Below, piece by piece: positions 1-4,887 of a DNA stretch of 7,381 nt (the stretch's first letter is position 1; each line of letters opens with the position of its first letter). This DNA comes from Lachnospiraceae bacterium (GTDB taxonomy: Bacteria > Bacillota > Clostridia > Lachnospirales > Lachnospiraceae): NCBI GenBank assembly GCA_017476305.1, contig JAFVAA010000339.1, forward strand, positions 1 through 7,381, in the 5' to 3' direction. The notes under the pieces were generated by a model. It was not told the origin of the DNA and searched no databases. It was given only the letters and a program-made list of their open reading frames with translations. Made by a program: the position numbers and the translations under genes.

Positions 1-248
1 ATATCTTCGAATCCTTCAATAAATCCTCCTCCTGCCACCTTATCCAATTCTTCATCAGAAAGAGCGGTGCCACCGTCTGTAGATATCAGATTCTTCCCAT
101 TCGTCTTAAAACCTTCTTATGTCAGTTCAATGCCGTGTTCCTTGGCAAGTGCGCTCATTTCTTCTTCGGAAAGACCGTTTTTGAGTTTTTCCGATAATTC
201 GCTGTTTTCATCTGCATGTACAAAGAATTTCTTCATGTTTTCAGTCAT
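1..248 (-). pseudogene. Nif11-like RiPP precursor peptide, interrupted by in-frame stop; 3' end outside window
   Basis: Read leftward from ATG at 248, the frame gives a 43-residue N-terminal part (MTENMKKFFVHADENSELSE..., ending KEHGIELT) and then TAA at 117-119. The same frame continues past the stop without interruption to the window edge: EGFKTNGKNLISTDGGTALS, then DEELDKVAGG and GFIEGFED. This is the usual layout of Nif11-type leaders: an amphipathic N-terminal helix with MKKF, a middle LAKEHGIELT block, then LSDEELDKVAGG, where the double glycine is the leader cleavage site for a C39-type transporter protease. The core after GG is only begun here. A GAGGT ribosome binding site sits 7 nt upstream of ATG. 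No maturase or transporter is in the window. Because both halves keep family sequence in one frame, one recent nonsense change is the simplest reading; readthrough or a base error are alternatives. Confidence 0.72.
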
Positions 249-293
249 TTTAATACCTCACTTTCTTTTATAAATAGATGCTTAAAGATGCGA

Positions 294-422
294 TCAATAT
301 ATTTCCTGCATCCTGTTCGCCAGTTCATCTAGAGAATTGTCCTGCATATCATCAGGGATATAGGATACAACATCACCTATATTGCAGTGAAGATAACCAC
401 ACAGCCTGTCAACAAAACTCAT
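294..422 (-). pseudogene. Small ORF: C-terminal remnant of a Cro/CI-type (YozG/HTH_26-like) regulator
   Basis: A 42-codon frame starts MSFVDRLCGYLHCNIGDVVS, continues YIPDD and ends NRMQEIY. The block DRLCGYLHCNIGDVVSYIPDD matches the last helix and tail of small Cro/CI-type HTH proteins of Firmicutes, where the usual form is KICxALNCxIGDIxEYxPD. The helices that should precede it, including the DNA-recognition helix, are absent: the frame is closed by a TAA about 10 codons upstream and no HTH-like coding is seen in the other minus frames to 580. It nevertheless has a good AAGGAG ribosome binding site 7-8 nt before ATG, so it may still be translated. The Nif11 leader begins 45 nt downstream on the same strand, so the two could share a transcript. 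A dead remnant is the likeliest call; a functional micropeptide is possible. Confidence 0.5.
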
Positions 423-501
423 GATACACTCTCCTTCTTGAGTTCCTTTCCATTATTATTAAAACTCTGCTACAAATCGTATTCACCAGCCATTCTGTTC
501 T

Positions 502-533
502 TCCTATTGCTTCTCCATGGAAAAGCAATAGGA
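502..533. repeat. Perfect 11-bp inverted repeat in intergenic region
   Basis: TCCTATTGCTT (502-512) is the exact reverse complement of AAGCAATAGGA (523-533), with a 10-nt spacer containing CCATGG. No T-run follows the stem on either strand, so it is not a typical intrinsic terminator. It lies between the AIM24-family gene and the HTH remnant, 11 nt from a second inverted repeat. It could be an operator, a processed RNA hairpin or an end of a decayed mobile element. Confidence 0.6.
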
Positions 534-544
534 TGTTATACTAA

Positions 545-580
545 ATGGACGTTTTTTCTCTTGATAAGAAAAACGTCCAT
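545..580. repeat. Perfect 12-bp inverted repeat downstream of the AIM24-family gene
   Basis: ATGGACGTTTTT (545-556) pairs perfectly with AAAAACGTCCAT (569-580) around a 12-nt loop. The T-run lies inside the stem, not after it. On the minus strand the stem is followed only by TTTAG, so termination of the AIM24-family gene here would be weak at best. Together with the repeat at 502-533 it makes up most of the recognisable structure in the 222-nt gap from 423 to 644. Confidence 0.6.
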
Positions 581-644
581 CTAAAAACCACATGCTCCAA
601 ACCTCAGCGATTTTTCCCTATTCTCAATCCTGCTTTTGGTTGTT

Positions 645-1325
645 TTATTTGCTAGGAATATATCTTGCAATCCTTCCTGCAAATTCATTAAAGTTCTGTG
701 TCTGCAAGACAACCTTTCCAGGACCAGTTAACTTCGTTAAGAAAAGTCCTTCGCCGCCTAAGAAAATATTTTTTAATCCCTTTACTGTCTCGATCTCATA
801 AGAAACTGTTTTCTCAAATGCCACCACATTTCCCGTATCTACCTTGATCACTTCTCCCGGTGCCAGTTCTTTTACCACCTTATCTCCGTCAATTTCCAAA
901 AATACCATTCCATGTCCGGTAATATCCTGCAAAATAAATCCTTCGCCCCCGAATAGACCGCTGGAAAATTTTTTTGTAAATGCCACATTTAACTGAACCG
1001 AAGGTTCTGCACAAAGGAAGGCTCCCTTCTGGCAGATCATTCCACCAGTCTCCCCGATATTAAGCGGCAGGATTTCTCCGGCAACTGTGGAAGCAAACGC
1101 AATCATCGCACCCTGTTTTTTCGCAGTATAATGTGCCATAAACAGCGATTCTCCGGCAAACATCCGCCCAATCCCCTTTAATACACCACCATTCGTATTT
1201 GTATCCATCGAGATTCCATCACTCATCCATGCCATGCCGCCCGACTGTGTATACATGGATTCCCCCTCACGGTCAAAGATCACTTCCACCGCCGGCATCG
1301 TATTGCCAATCACTTTATAACGCAT
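645..1325 (-). CDS. TIGR00266 / AIM24 family protein
   Basis: This 226-residue protein has the features of the bacterial TIGR00266 (AIM24, PF01987) family: MRYKVIGNTMPAVEVIFDRE at the start, a glycine-rich GGMAWMSDGISM segment near 29-40, GIGRMFAGESLFMAHYTA at 51-68, GAFLCAEPSVQL at 101-112, FSSGLFGGEGFILQDITGHG at 120-139 and the repeated GGEGLFLTKLTGPGKVVLQT at 190-209. The fold is a beta-sandwich of internal repeats, and the length is usual for the family. Its biochemical role in bacteria is not established; the yeast relative affects mitochondrial inner-membrane organisation. There is no signal peptide or membrane segment, so a cytoplasmic or membrane-peripheral location is likely. An AGGAGG ribosome binding site lies 8 nt before ATG and fixes the start. 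It begins 61 nt after the secreted-protein gene on the same strand, so co-transcription is plausible. Confidence 0.92.
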   Translation of the reverse strand: MRYKVIGNTMPAVEVIFDREGESMYTQSGGMAWMSDGISMDTNTNGGVLKGIGRMFAGESLFMAHYTAKKQGAMIAFASTVAGEILPLNIGETGGMICQKGAFLCAEPSVQLNVAFTKKFSSGLFGGEGFILQDITGHGMVFLEIDGDKVVKELAPGEVIKVDTGNVVAFEKTVSYEIETVKGLKNIFLGGEGLFLTKLTGPGKVVLQTQNFNEFAGRIARYIPSK

Positions 1326-1386
1326 ATCATCTTCCTCCTTGATTTCAATGTATTTTCCTACAATTTTTCATAAATATGTCCATTGT

Positions 1387-2091
1387 TTACATTTTTATAA
1401 TTCTCCAGTATTTCACCTTTTTACATTGGTTGACGGAAAGATTTAATTTTCCGCTATAAATATACTCTTCATTTCCAGGCTCAATATCTGATTGAGGATT
1501 TTCCATTTGCTTTCCGGCTTGTACGGTCTCTATCTTTTTCTTGTTTTTGTCATAAAAAGCAATCTTGATATCTGTCTTTACAGATTTTTTGCTGATGTTA
1601 CTTATTTTCCCGATTTCCACAGTAAGTTCATTTATGTTCCCCCTGGCATCATAGTCAGGTGTCAGGTGTATGTCCGTATAACTGTATTTTTTCCCCTTAA
1701 AACTTTTTATATTGGCATAGATGCCATTATAATTTTTGTGTTTGGATGGTTTCCCTGTGACCTTGCCTCTGAGTTTGATTTTCTTTCCACTCTCAAACTC
1801 TAAAAGATAACTAAGTTCCCCGCTGGCAGTCCCCTGCAGATATAGTTTATTATTGACACAGTTTATATTGCAATTTCCCACATTATCCATGGAATCACCG
1901 TCAAAAGCATAACCTATATAAGTATCAGATGATTTGATGCCATACTTTTTCAGACTGACCTTTTTTAATGCCCCAACCTTAACTGTAGCCTTCAAAGTTT
2001 TCGTACTTGCAGCATGGGCCGGATCTGACCACACAAATGCGGAAGATAACAACAGGCTCAATGCAACCAAAAGTGATATTAGTCTTTTCAT
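1387..2091 (-). CDS. Secreted protein of unknown function with FxLYD-like C-terminal half
   Basis: This 234-residue protein has a clear Sec signal peptide: MKRL, a hydrophobic stretch to about residue 21, and a likely SPase I site at AHA-A (25-28). There is no lipobox, sortase motif or later membrane span, so it should be released or loosely held at the cell surface. The mature part is very rich in lysine, with predicted beta strands throughout. Residues 30-150 form a first part with Cys74 and Cys78 (NCNINC). Residues 155-234 (VEIGKISNISKKSVKTDIKI, then AFYDKNKKKIETV and a later PG) resemble FxLYD-type domains of Firmicute surface proteins, which share the pattern of a strand, N-x-S, a long strand, FYDxxxK and a PG turn. 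That match is by pattern only. A strong AAGGAGGT lies 9 nt before ATG. Its function is unknown to me. The upstream region shares sequence with that of the integrase gene. Confidence 0.85.
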   Translation of the reverse strand: MKRLISLLVALSLLLSSAFVWSDPAHAASTKTLKATVKVGALKKVSLKKYGIKSSDTYIGYAFDGDSMDNVGNCNINCVNNKLYLQGTASGELSYLLEFESGKKIKLRGKVTGKPSKHKNYNGIYANIKSFKGKKYSYTDIHLTPDYDARGNINELTVEIGKISNISKKSVKTDIKIAFYDKNKKKIETVQAGKQMENPQSDIEPGNEEYIYSGKLNLSVNQCKKVKYWRIIKM

Positions 2092-2117
2092 AATAAAAAA
2101 CCTCCTTTTTGAAAATA

Positions 2118-2145
2118 ATAATAAGTGACAAAAATACTCTTACAA
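2118..2145 (-). promoter_or_regulatory. Candidate sigma-A promoter of the secreted-protein gene
   Basis: On the minus strand TTGTAA (2140-2145) is followed after 16 nt by TATTAT (2118-2123), about 20-25 nt upstream of the ribosome binding site of the gene that starts at 2091. Spacing and -10 are acceptable, but the -35 is only a partial match in AT-rich DNA. The element overlaps the direct repeat at 2123-2161. Confidence 0.38.
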
Positions 2146-2161
2146 TATGTTATGGTTAGTA
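2123..2161. repeat. Imperfect direct repeat, copy A (upstream of secreted-protein gene)
   Basis: This 39-nt stretch begins AAGTGACA and ends GTTATGGTTAGTA on the plus strand. It resembles 3515-3556, which begins AAGTGACA and ends GTTTATAGTTAGTA, with the same order of blocks and about 3 nt of length difference. Both copies have the same orientation and both lie upstream of minus-strand genes, the secreted protein here and the integrase there. Each also lies next to one copy of the 30-bp near-palindrome. Confidence 0.5.
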
Positions 2162-2190
2162 ATTTCTCTGTCGCAGATGCCATTTCTACT

Positions 2191-2223
2191 TTTTTTCGTA
2201 GAGTGCTTAACTCTACGAAAAAA
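2191..2223. repeat. Near-palindromic repeat, left copy (inverted partner at 3557-3586)
   Basis: A 13-bp perfect stem has TTTTTTCGTAGAG (2191-2203) and CTCTACGAAAAAA (2211-2223) as arms and TGCTTAA as a 7-nt loop. Positions 2193-2222 are an exact 30-bp reverse complement of 3557-3586, loop included, so the two copies are inverted relative to each other. The T-run precedes the stem and the A-run follows it on both strands, so a transcript would not end in the U-tail of an intrinsic terminator. It lies 71 nt beyond the integrase stop. Confidence 0.85.
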
Positions 2224-2277
2224 TCTTCACAAGCCTTGAATTTTCTATGATTGACTATACTCCGCTGCCCATCACAG

Positions 2278-2299
2278 ACGGTTTATTTACGGTTTATTT
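2278..2299. repeat. Tandem 11-bp direct repeat at the integrase stop codon
   Basis: ACGGTTTATTT occurs twice back to back (2278-2288 and 2289-2299), and the integrase TAA stop falls in the second copy. Short direct repeats beside an integrase gene can be arm-type binding sites for its N-terminal domain. A chance slippage duplication is equally possible. Confidence 0.5.
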
Positions 2300-3439
2300 C
2301 TTTGCTGTCATAATTTCGGAAAGCCGGTTCATATTCTTCTTTTTTACTTCCATAGACGGATGAACATAACGGTTCATTGTAATGCTGACACTTGCATGAC
2401 CAAGGATCTCGCTTAAACTCTTGACATCAAATCCAAGCTCTACACATCTTGTCGCAAAAGTATGGCGGAGTGAATGAAAATTTGCATCTGCAATCCCACA
2501 GCTTCCGGTTACAGACTTGAAATGATTTTCCATGGTGCGCGGCTCTACGAACCGGCTGGAAAGTCCGGTCAGAAAATAGACATCTCCATCCTTTTGTTCT
2601 CCGGCAATTAGCCGGAATACATCGTCAGGCACTGGAATCTTACGAACTGAACAATCTGTTTTGGGTGTTGTCACAAAAACCCTTGTCTTTCTTTTCGGAT
2701 CTCCATCGATCTGCAGGCGAAGCATCGTATTATGAATATGGATTGTTTGCTCTTCCATGAGAATATCTTTCCATTTCAATGCACAAATTTCTCCAAGCCG
2801 CATACCTGAATACAGACATATGAGAATGCCGAGATTTCTCAGTGATATATTTCTCCTCAGATAATCATCCAATTTCCTCTGTTCCTGCTGGCTTAAAATA
2901 CGGAGTGCTTTCTGTGTCTGCTTGACAGCAATTCCATCAAGAGTGATTACTCCGTATCCTTTAACCTGTCTGGCATAATCTATTACAAGCTTTAGTACGG
3001 ACAGAATTCCGTTCGTCGTCTTTGCAGACAGTCCTTTATGCTTGACTCCGCCTGAATCCATAAGTTCTGCAAGGTATCCCCTGATTTCACCCGGCATAAT
3101 TTCTGTAATATTCTTCTCCCCAAACTTTGGCAGGAGATAGGAATTTAGGATATTCCGATACTTAACCACACTTGATTCTTTTAATTGAGGCTTTAAGTTC
3201 TCAAACCACTCCGTAGAAACTGCTGAAAATGGACATGGAAATGTATAGAAATCCGGTCGAACGGAGACCTCTGCTAAATCGTTAAATTCCATAGCATAAC
3301 GCCTCTTTTCCCTCGCTTCTTCCAAAGAATCCGCAAACACATATCCATATCTGATTTTTCCATCAATGCGTTCTTTAATATAGCGGCCTTCCCATCTTCC
3401 ATCCTTTCTCTTGTAAATATTTTCACCTATTTTGGACAT
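2294..3439 (-). CDS. Tyrosine recombinase / site-specific integrase with AP2-like N-terminal domain
   Basis: This 381-residue protein cuts and rejoins DNA through a tyrosine-DNA intermediate. Residues 1-50 form an AP2-like arm-binding domain (YKRKDGRWEGRYIKERIDGK). About 72-165 is the SAM-like core-binding domain, and about 180-375 is the catalytic domain. All catalytic positions are visible: Arg214 in SGMRLGEICALKW, Lys260 in TTPKTDCSVRKIP, His322 and Arg325 in FHSLRHTFATR, His348 in LGHAS and nucleophile Tyr358 in NRYVHP. Length and layout fit the Tn916-type integrases of Firmicutes. The start is fixed by GAGGAGGT about 7 nt upstream. No excisionase, relaxase, phage or cargo gene accompanies it; instead, inverted 30-bp near-palindromes lie on both sides. 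It could move a small element, invert the DNA between the repeats, or be the remnant of a larger element. The gene looks intact. Confidence 0.95.
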   Translation of the reverse strand: MSKIGENIYKRKDGRWEGRYIKERIDGKIRYGYVFADSLEEAREKRRYAMEFNDLAEVSVRPDFYTFPCPFSAVSTEWFENLKPQLKESSVVKYRNILNSYLLPKFGEKNITEIMPGEIRGYLAELMDSGGVKHKGLSAKTTNGILSVLKLVIDYARQVKGYGVITLDGIAVKQTQKALRILSQQEQRKLDDYLRRNISLRNLGILICLYSGMRLGEICALKWKDILMEEQTIHIHNTMLRLQIDGDPKRKTRVFVTTPKTDCSVRKIPVPDDVFRLIAGEQKDGDVYFLTGLSSRFVEPRTMENHFKSVTGSCGIADANFHSLRHTFATRCVELGFDVKSLSEILGHASVSITMNRYVHPSMEVKKKNMNRLSEIMTAKK

Positions 3440-3504
3440 CTAAAGTACCTCCTCTGATTTTTATAATGCAAATAAAAATAATACTAAAATTCCCAGAAAA
3501 CATA

Positions 3505-3534
3505 TTGACAACAAAAGTGACATTATGCTAGTAT
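3505..3534 (+). promoter_or_regulatory. Candidate rightward promoter inside the repeat-bracketed segment
   Basis: TTGACA (3505-3510) is followed after 18 nt by TAGTAT (3529-3534), with TG at 3526-3527 as a possible extended -10 element. Transcription would start near 3541 and run right through the near-palindrome, away from the integrase and antisense to the end of the ligase operon. No gene lies in that path in the present orientation. The -35 is a perfect consensus; the -10 is moderate. Confidence 0.35.
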
Positions 3535-3556
3535 ACAAGTATGTTTATAGTTAGTA
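3515..3556. repeat. Imperfect direct repeat, copy B (upstream of integrase)
   Basis: This 42-nt partner of 2123-2161 starts AAGTGACA and ends with a TATGTTTATAGTTAGTA block. On the minus strand it directly follows the right near-palindrome, while in copy A about 29 nt separate the two. Its role could be promoter, operator or recombinase arm site. Confidence 0.5.
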
Positions 3557-3586
3557 TTTTTCGTAGAGTTAAGCACTCTACGAAAA
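3557..3586. repeat. Near-palindromic repeat, right copy (inverted partner at 2193-2222)
   Basis: The arms TTTTCGTAGAG (3558-3568) and CTCTACGAAAA (3576-3586) form an 11-bp stem around the loop TTAAGCA, which is the reverse complement of the TGCTTAA loop in the left copy. All 30 bp from 3557 to 3586 match the left copy in inverted orientation, and identity stops just outside on both sides. The pair encloses the integrase gene and its upstream region, about 1.39 kb in all. Confidence 0.85.
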
Positions 3587-3624
3587 TCATATTTAGATTG
3601 ATTGTTAAATTAGCGTAAAATAAA

Positions 3625-3671
3625 AACGAGGATAAGAGCCCAGCCTATACGTCAGCTTTCATATCCTCGTT
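3625..3671 (-). terminator. Terminator-like hairpin of the Ku-ligase operon
   Basis: Read on the minus strand, AACGAGGATA (3671-3662) pairs with TATCCTCGTT (3634-3625), and the second arm runs into a T-rich tail, GTTTTTATTTT. It lies 80 nt beyond the ligase stop. The 27-nt loop is long for an intrinsic terminator, so efficiency is uncertain. On the plus strand the tail is poor. Confidence 0.55.
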
Positions 3672-3724
3672 CTGTTATGTGTACTTTCTCTTTCATTGAT
3701 TCGAAAAACCAGTGCAGTGTCTCC

Positions 3725-3753
3725 TAAAAGATACAGCGGTGAGTTATCTTTTA
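3725..3753. repeat. 9-bp inverted repeat overlapping the ligase stop codon
   Basis: TAAAAGATA (3725-3733) and TATCTTTTA (3745-3753) are perfect reverse complements around an 11-nt spacer. The ligase TAA stop (3751-3753) is part of one arm. It is AT-rich and has no T-tail, so it is more likely a 3'-end stabilising hairpin or chance than a terminator. Confidence 0.35.
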
Positions 3754-4794
3754 TCTATCAATCACATTAAGTATTTCATCCATCGTACATTCCTCCGACC
3801 TTTTATCATCCCGGAAGCACTTAAATACCGGCTGTCGGTATTCCTCATTTTCAGATGGCATATAGGCGACCGTACAGACCACGGGCTTTAGCCATCTGGC
3901 ATTTTCATGTCCCTTTGGCATCCTGTCAAACGGACAACTCCCCACCTCTATGCCGCTCTCCCGCATCTTCATCCTACTGACTCCAAGCGTCACATGTGTT
4001 ACAATGTTTAATCTCCCCTCTGCGTCATATTTTGCCAGAACCAGGCTCGTCATCCCTTTCTCCTTTGGAATGTAGCCGATACAGATAAAATCCTCATCCT
4101 TCATCCACTTGACCTTCTGCCAGTCATTTGTACGCTTTCCCATGCGGTACAGACTTTCTTTTTTCTTCCCGACCACACCCTCTAATTCCTTACTTTTAGC
4201 CAGTTCAAAAAGAGCTTTCCCCTTCCCTTCTAGAAAGCGGGAAACAGAAAGCCCCATATAACTCTCTTTTTCTCTTGGAGCTATCTCCTCAGAATCCATA
4301 TTTTTTTCCATGATACCGGTTTTTAAATCAGACACTACCGGAATCTCCTCTACCACCCCGGATAGAATCCTTTTCCGCTCCATCAGTGGCAGCTCCACCA
4401 GTTCCTTCCCGTCCTTATATAAAATATCATAGGCAACGAAAGCAGCCGGATACCTTTTGGCAGCCAGTTCTATCTTAAAGGCATCCGAAAAAAACAACCT
4501 TCTCTGCAGATGATAAAATTCCGGTTTTCCCTGCACCGGCACAATAAGTTCTCCATCTAAGATACATTTCCCATGACACTGCTTATAAATTTCTTTCAAT
4601 TCCGGGAACTGCGGTAACAGTTTTCTGTCCTTTTTATTCCGCAGATCCACACTATTTTTATCACAGTATGCAATGCACCTGCATCCGTCTAATTTCAGTT
4701 CAAAAATGCAGTCTTCATCATCATACGGCTCCACCTGTTCTGATATGAGCATGGGGTGTATTCCTTTTCGGTCAAAAATATCCATAAATTTCAT
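3751..4794 (-). CDS. ligD: ATP-dependent DNA ligase of the NHEJ pathway (LigD ligase-domain type)
   Basis: This 347-residue enzyme seals broken DNA ends using ATP, through an enzyme-AMP intermediate. Motif I is ELKLDGCR, with adenylated Lys34. Motif III is ILDGELIV (Glu82), IIIa is FVAYDILY (119-126), IV is ELEGVVGKKKESLY (203-216) and V is DWQKVKW (224-230). An OB-fold domain follows, and motif VI is near RQPVFKCFRDDK (320-331). Only the ligase part is present: no polymerase or phosphoesterase domain of full-length LigD, as is common in Clostridia. An acidic, poorly conserved insert at about 153-183 lengthens the part between motifs IIIa and IV. It lies 93 nt downstream of Ku on the same strand, and that pairing assigns it to end joining. 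A modest AAAGG precedes the ATG at 4794; an alternative start is Met4 at 4785. Stand-alone ligases of this kind may be named differently elsewhere. Confidence 0.93.
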   Translation of the reverse strand: MKFMDIFDRKGIHPMLISEQVEPYDDEDCIFELKLDGCRCIAYCDKNSVDLRNKKDRKLLPQFPELKEIYKQCHGKCILDGELIVPVQGKPEFYHLQRRLFFSDAFKIELAAKRYPAAFVAYDILYKDGKELVELPLMERKRILSGVVEEIPVVSDLKTGIMEKNMDSEEIAPREKESYMGLSVSRFLEGKGKALFELAKSKELEGVVGKKKESLYRMGKRTNDWQKVKWMKDEDFICIGYIPKEKGMTSLVLAKYDAEGRLNIVTHVTLGVSRMKMRESGIEVGSCPFDRMPKGHENARWLKPVVCTVAYMPSENEEYRQPVFKCFRDDKRSEECTMDEILNVIDR

Positions 4795-4887
4795 CCATGC
4801 CTTTCTTATTCTGAATCTTTTCTATGCAAAGCTATATTTTTATTTGCTGCATTGAAGTCCGGCTCCTTTGCCATACTGCAGCATTTC
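4795..4887. other. 93-nt spacer between Ku and ligase genes
   Basis: There is no obvious terminator or promoter in this AT-rich gap, which fits co-transcription of Ku and the ligase. The only visible signal is the weak ribosome binding site of the ligase, AAAGG about 5 nt before its ATG. Confidence 0.5.

Larger units (their letters stand above)
3440..3750. other. 311-nt gene-free region between integrase and ligase genes
   Basis: No coding frame is convincing here. From left to right the stretch holds the integrase ribosome binding site, an AT-rich leader, a candidate rightward promoter (3505-3534), direct-repeat copy B (3515-3556), the right near-palindrome (3557-3586), the terminator-like hairpin of the ligase operon (3625-3671) and a short inverted repeat that touches the ligase stop codon (3725-3753). 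No convincing leftward promoter for the integrase could be picked out of the AT-rich sequence. Confidence 0.7.

Noticed and set aside
67..273. Plus-strand open frame opposite the Nif11 leader
   Set aside because: It is antisense to a minus-strand frame with clear family sequence; its own translation has no recognisable domain and no ribosome binding site.
387..584. Plus-strand 65-codon frame across the two inverted repeats
   Set aside because: It is antisense to the HTH remnant in part, composition is that of non-coding AT-rich DNA, and it has no ribosome binding site or motif.
1492..1803. Plus-strand 103-codon frame inside the secreted-protein gene
   Set aside because: It is a hydrophobic shadow of the lysine-rich minus-strand gene, which has a signal peptide and a strong ribosome binding site.
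2191..2223. Near-palindromes read as intrinsic terminators of the integrase or flanking genes
   Set aside because: The T-run comes before the stem and the A-run after it on both strands, so neither transcript would end in a U-tail. The exact loop inversion between the two copies also points to something other than a terminator.
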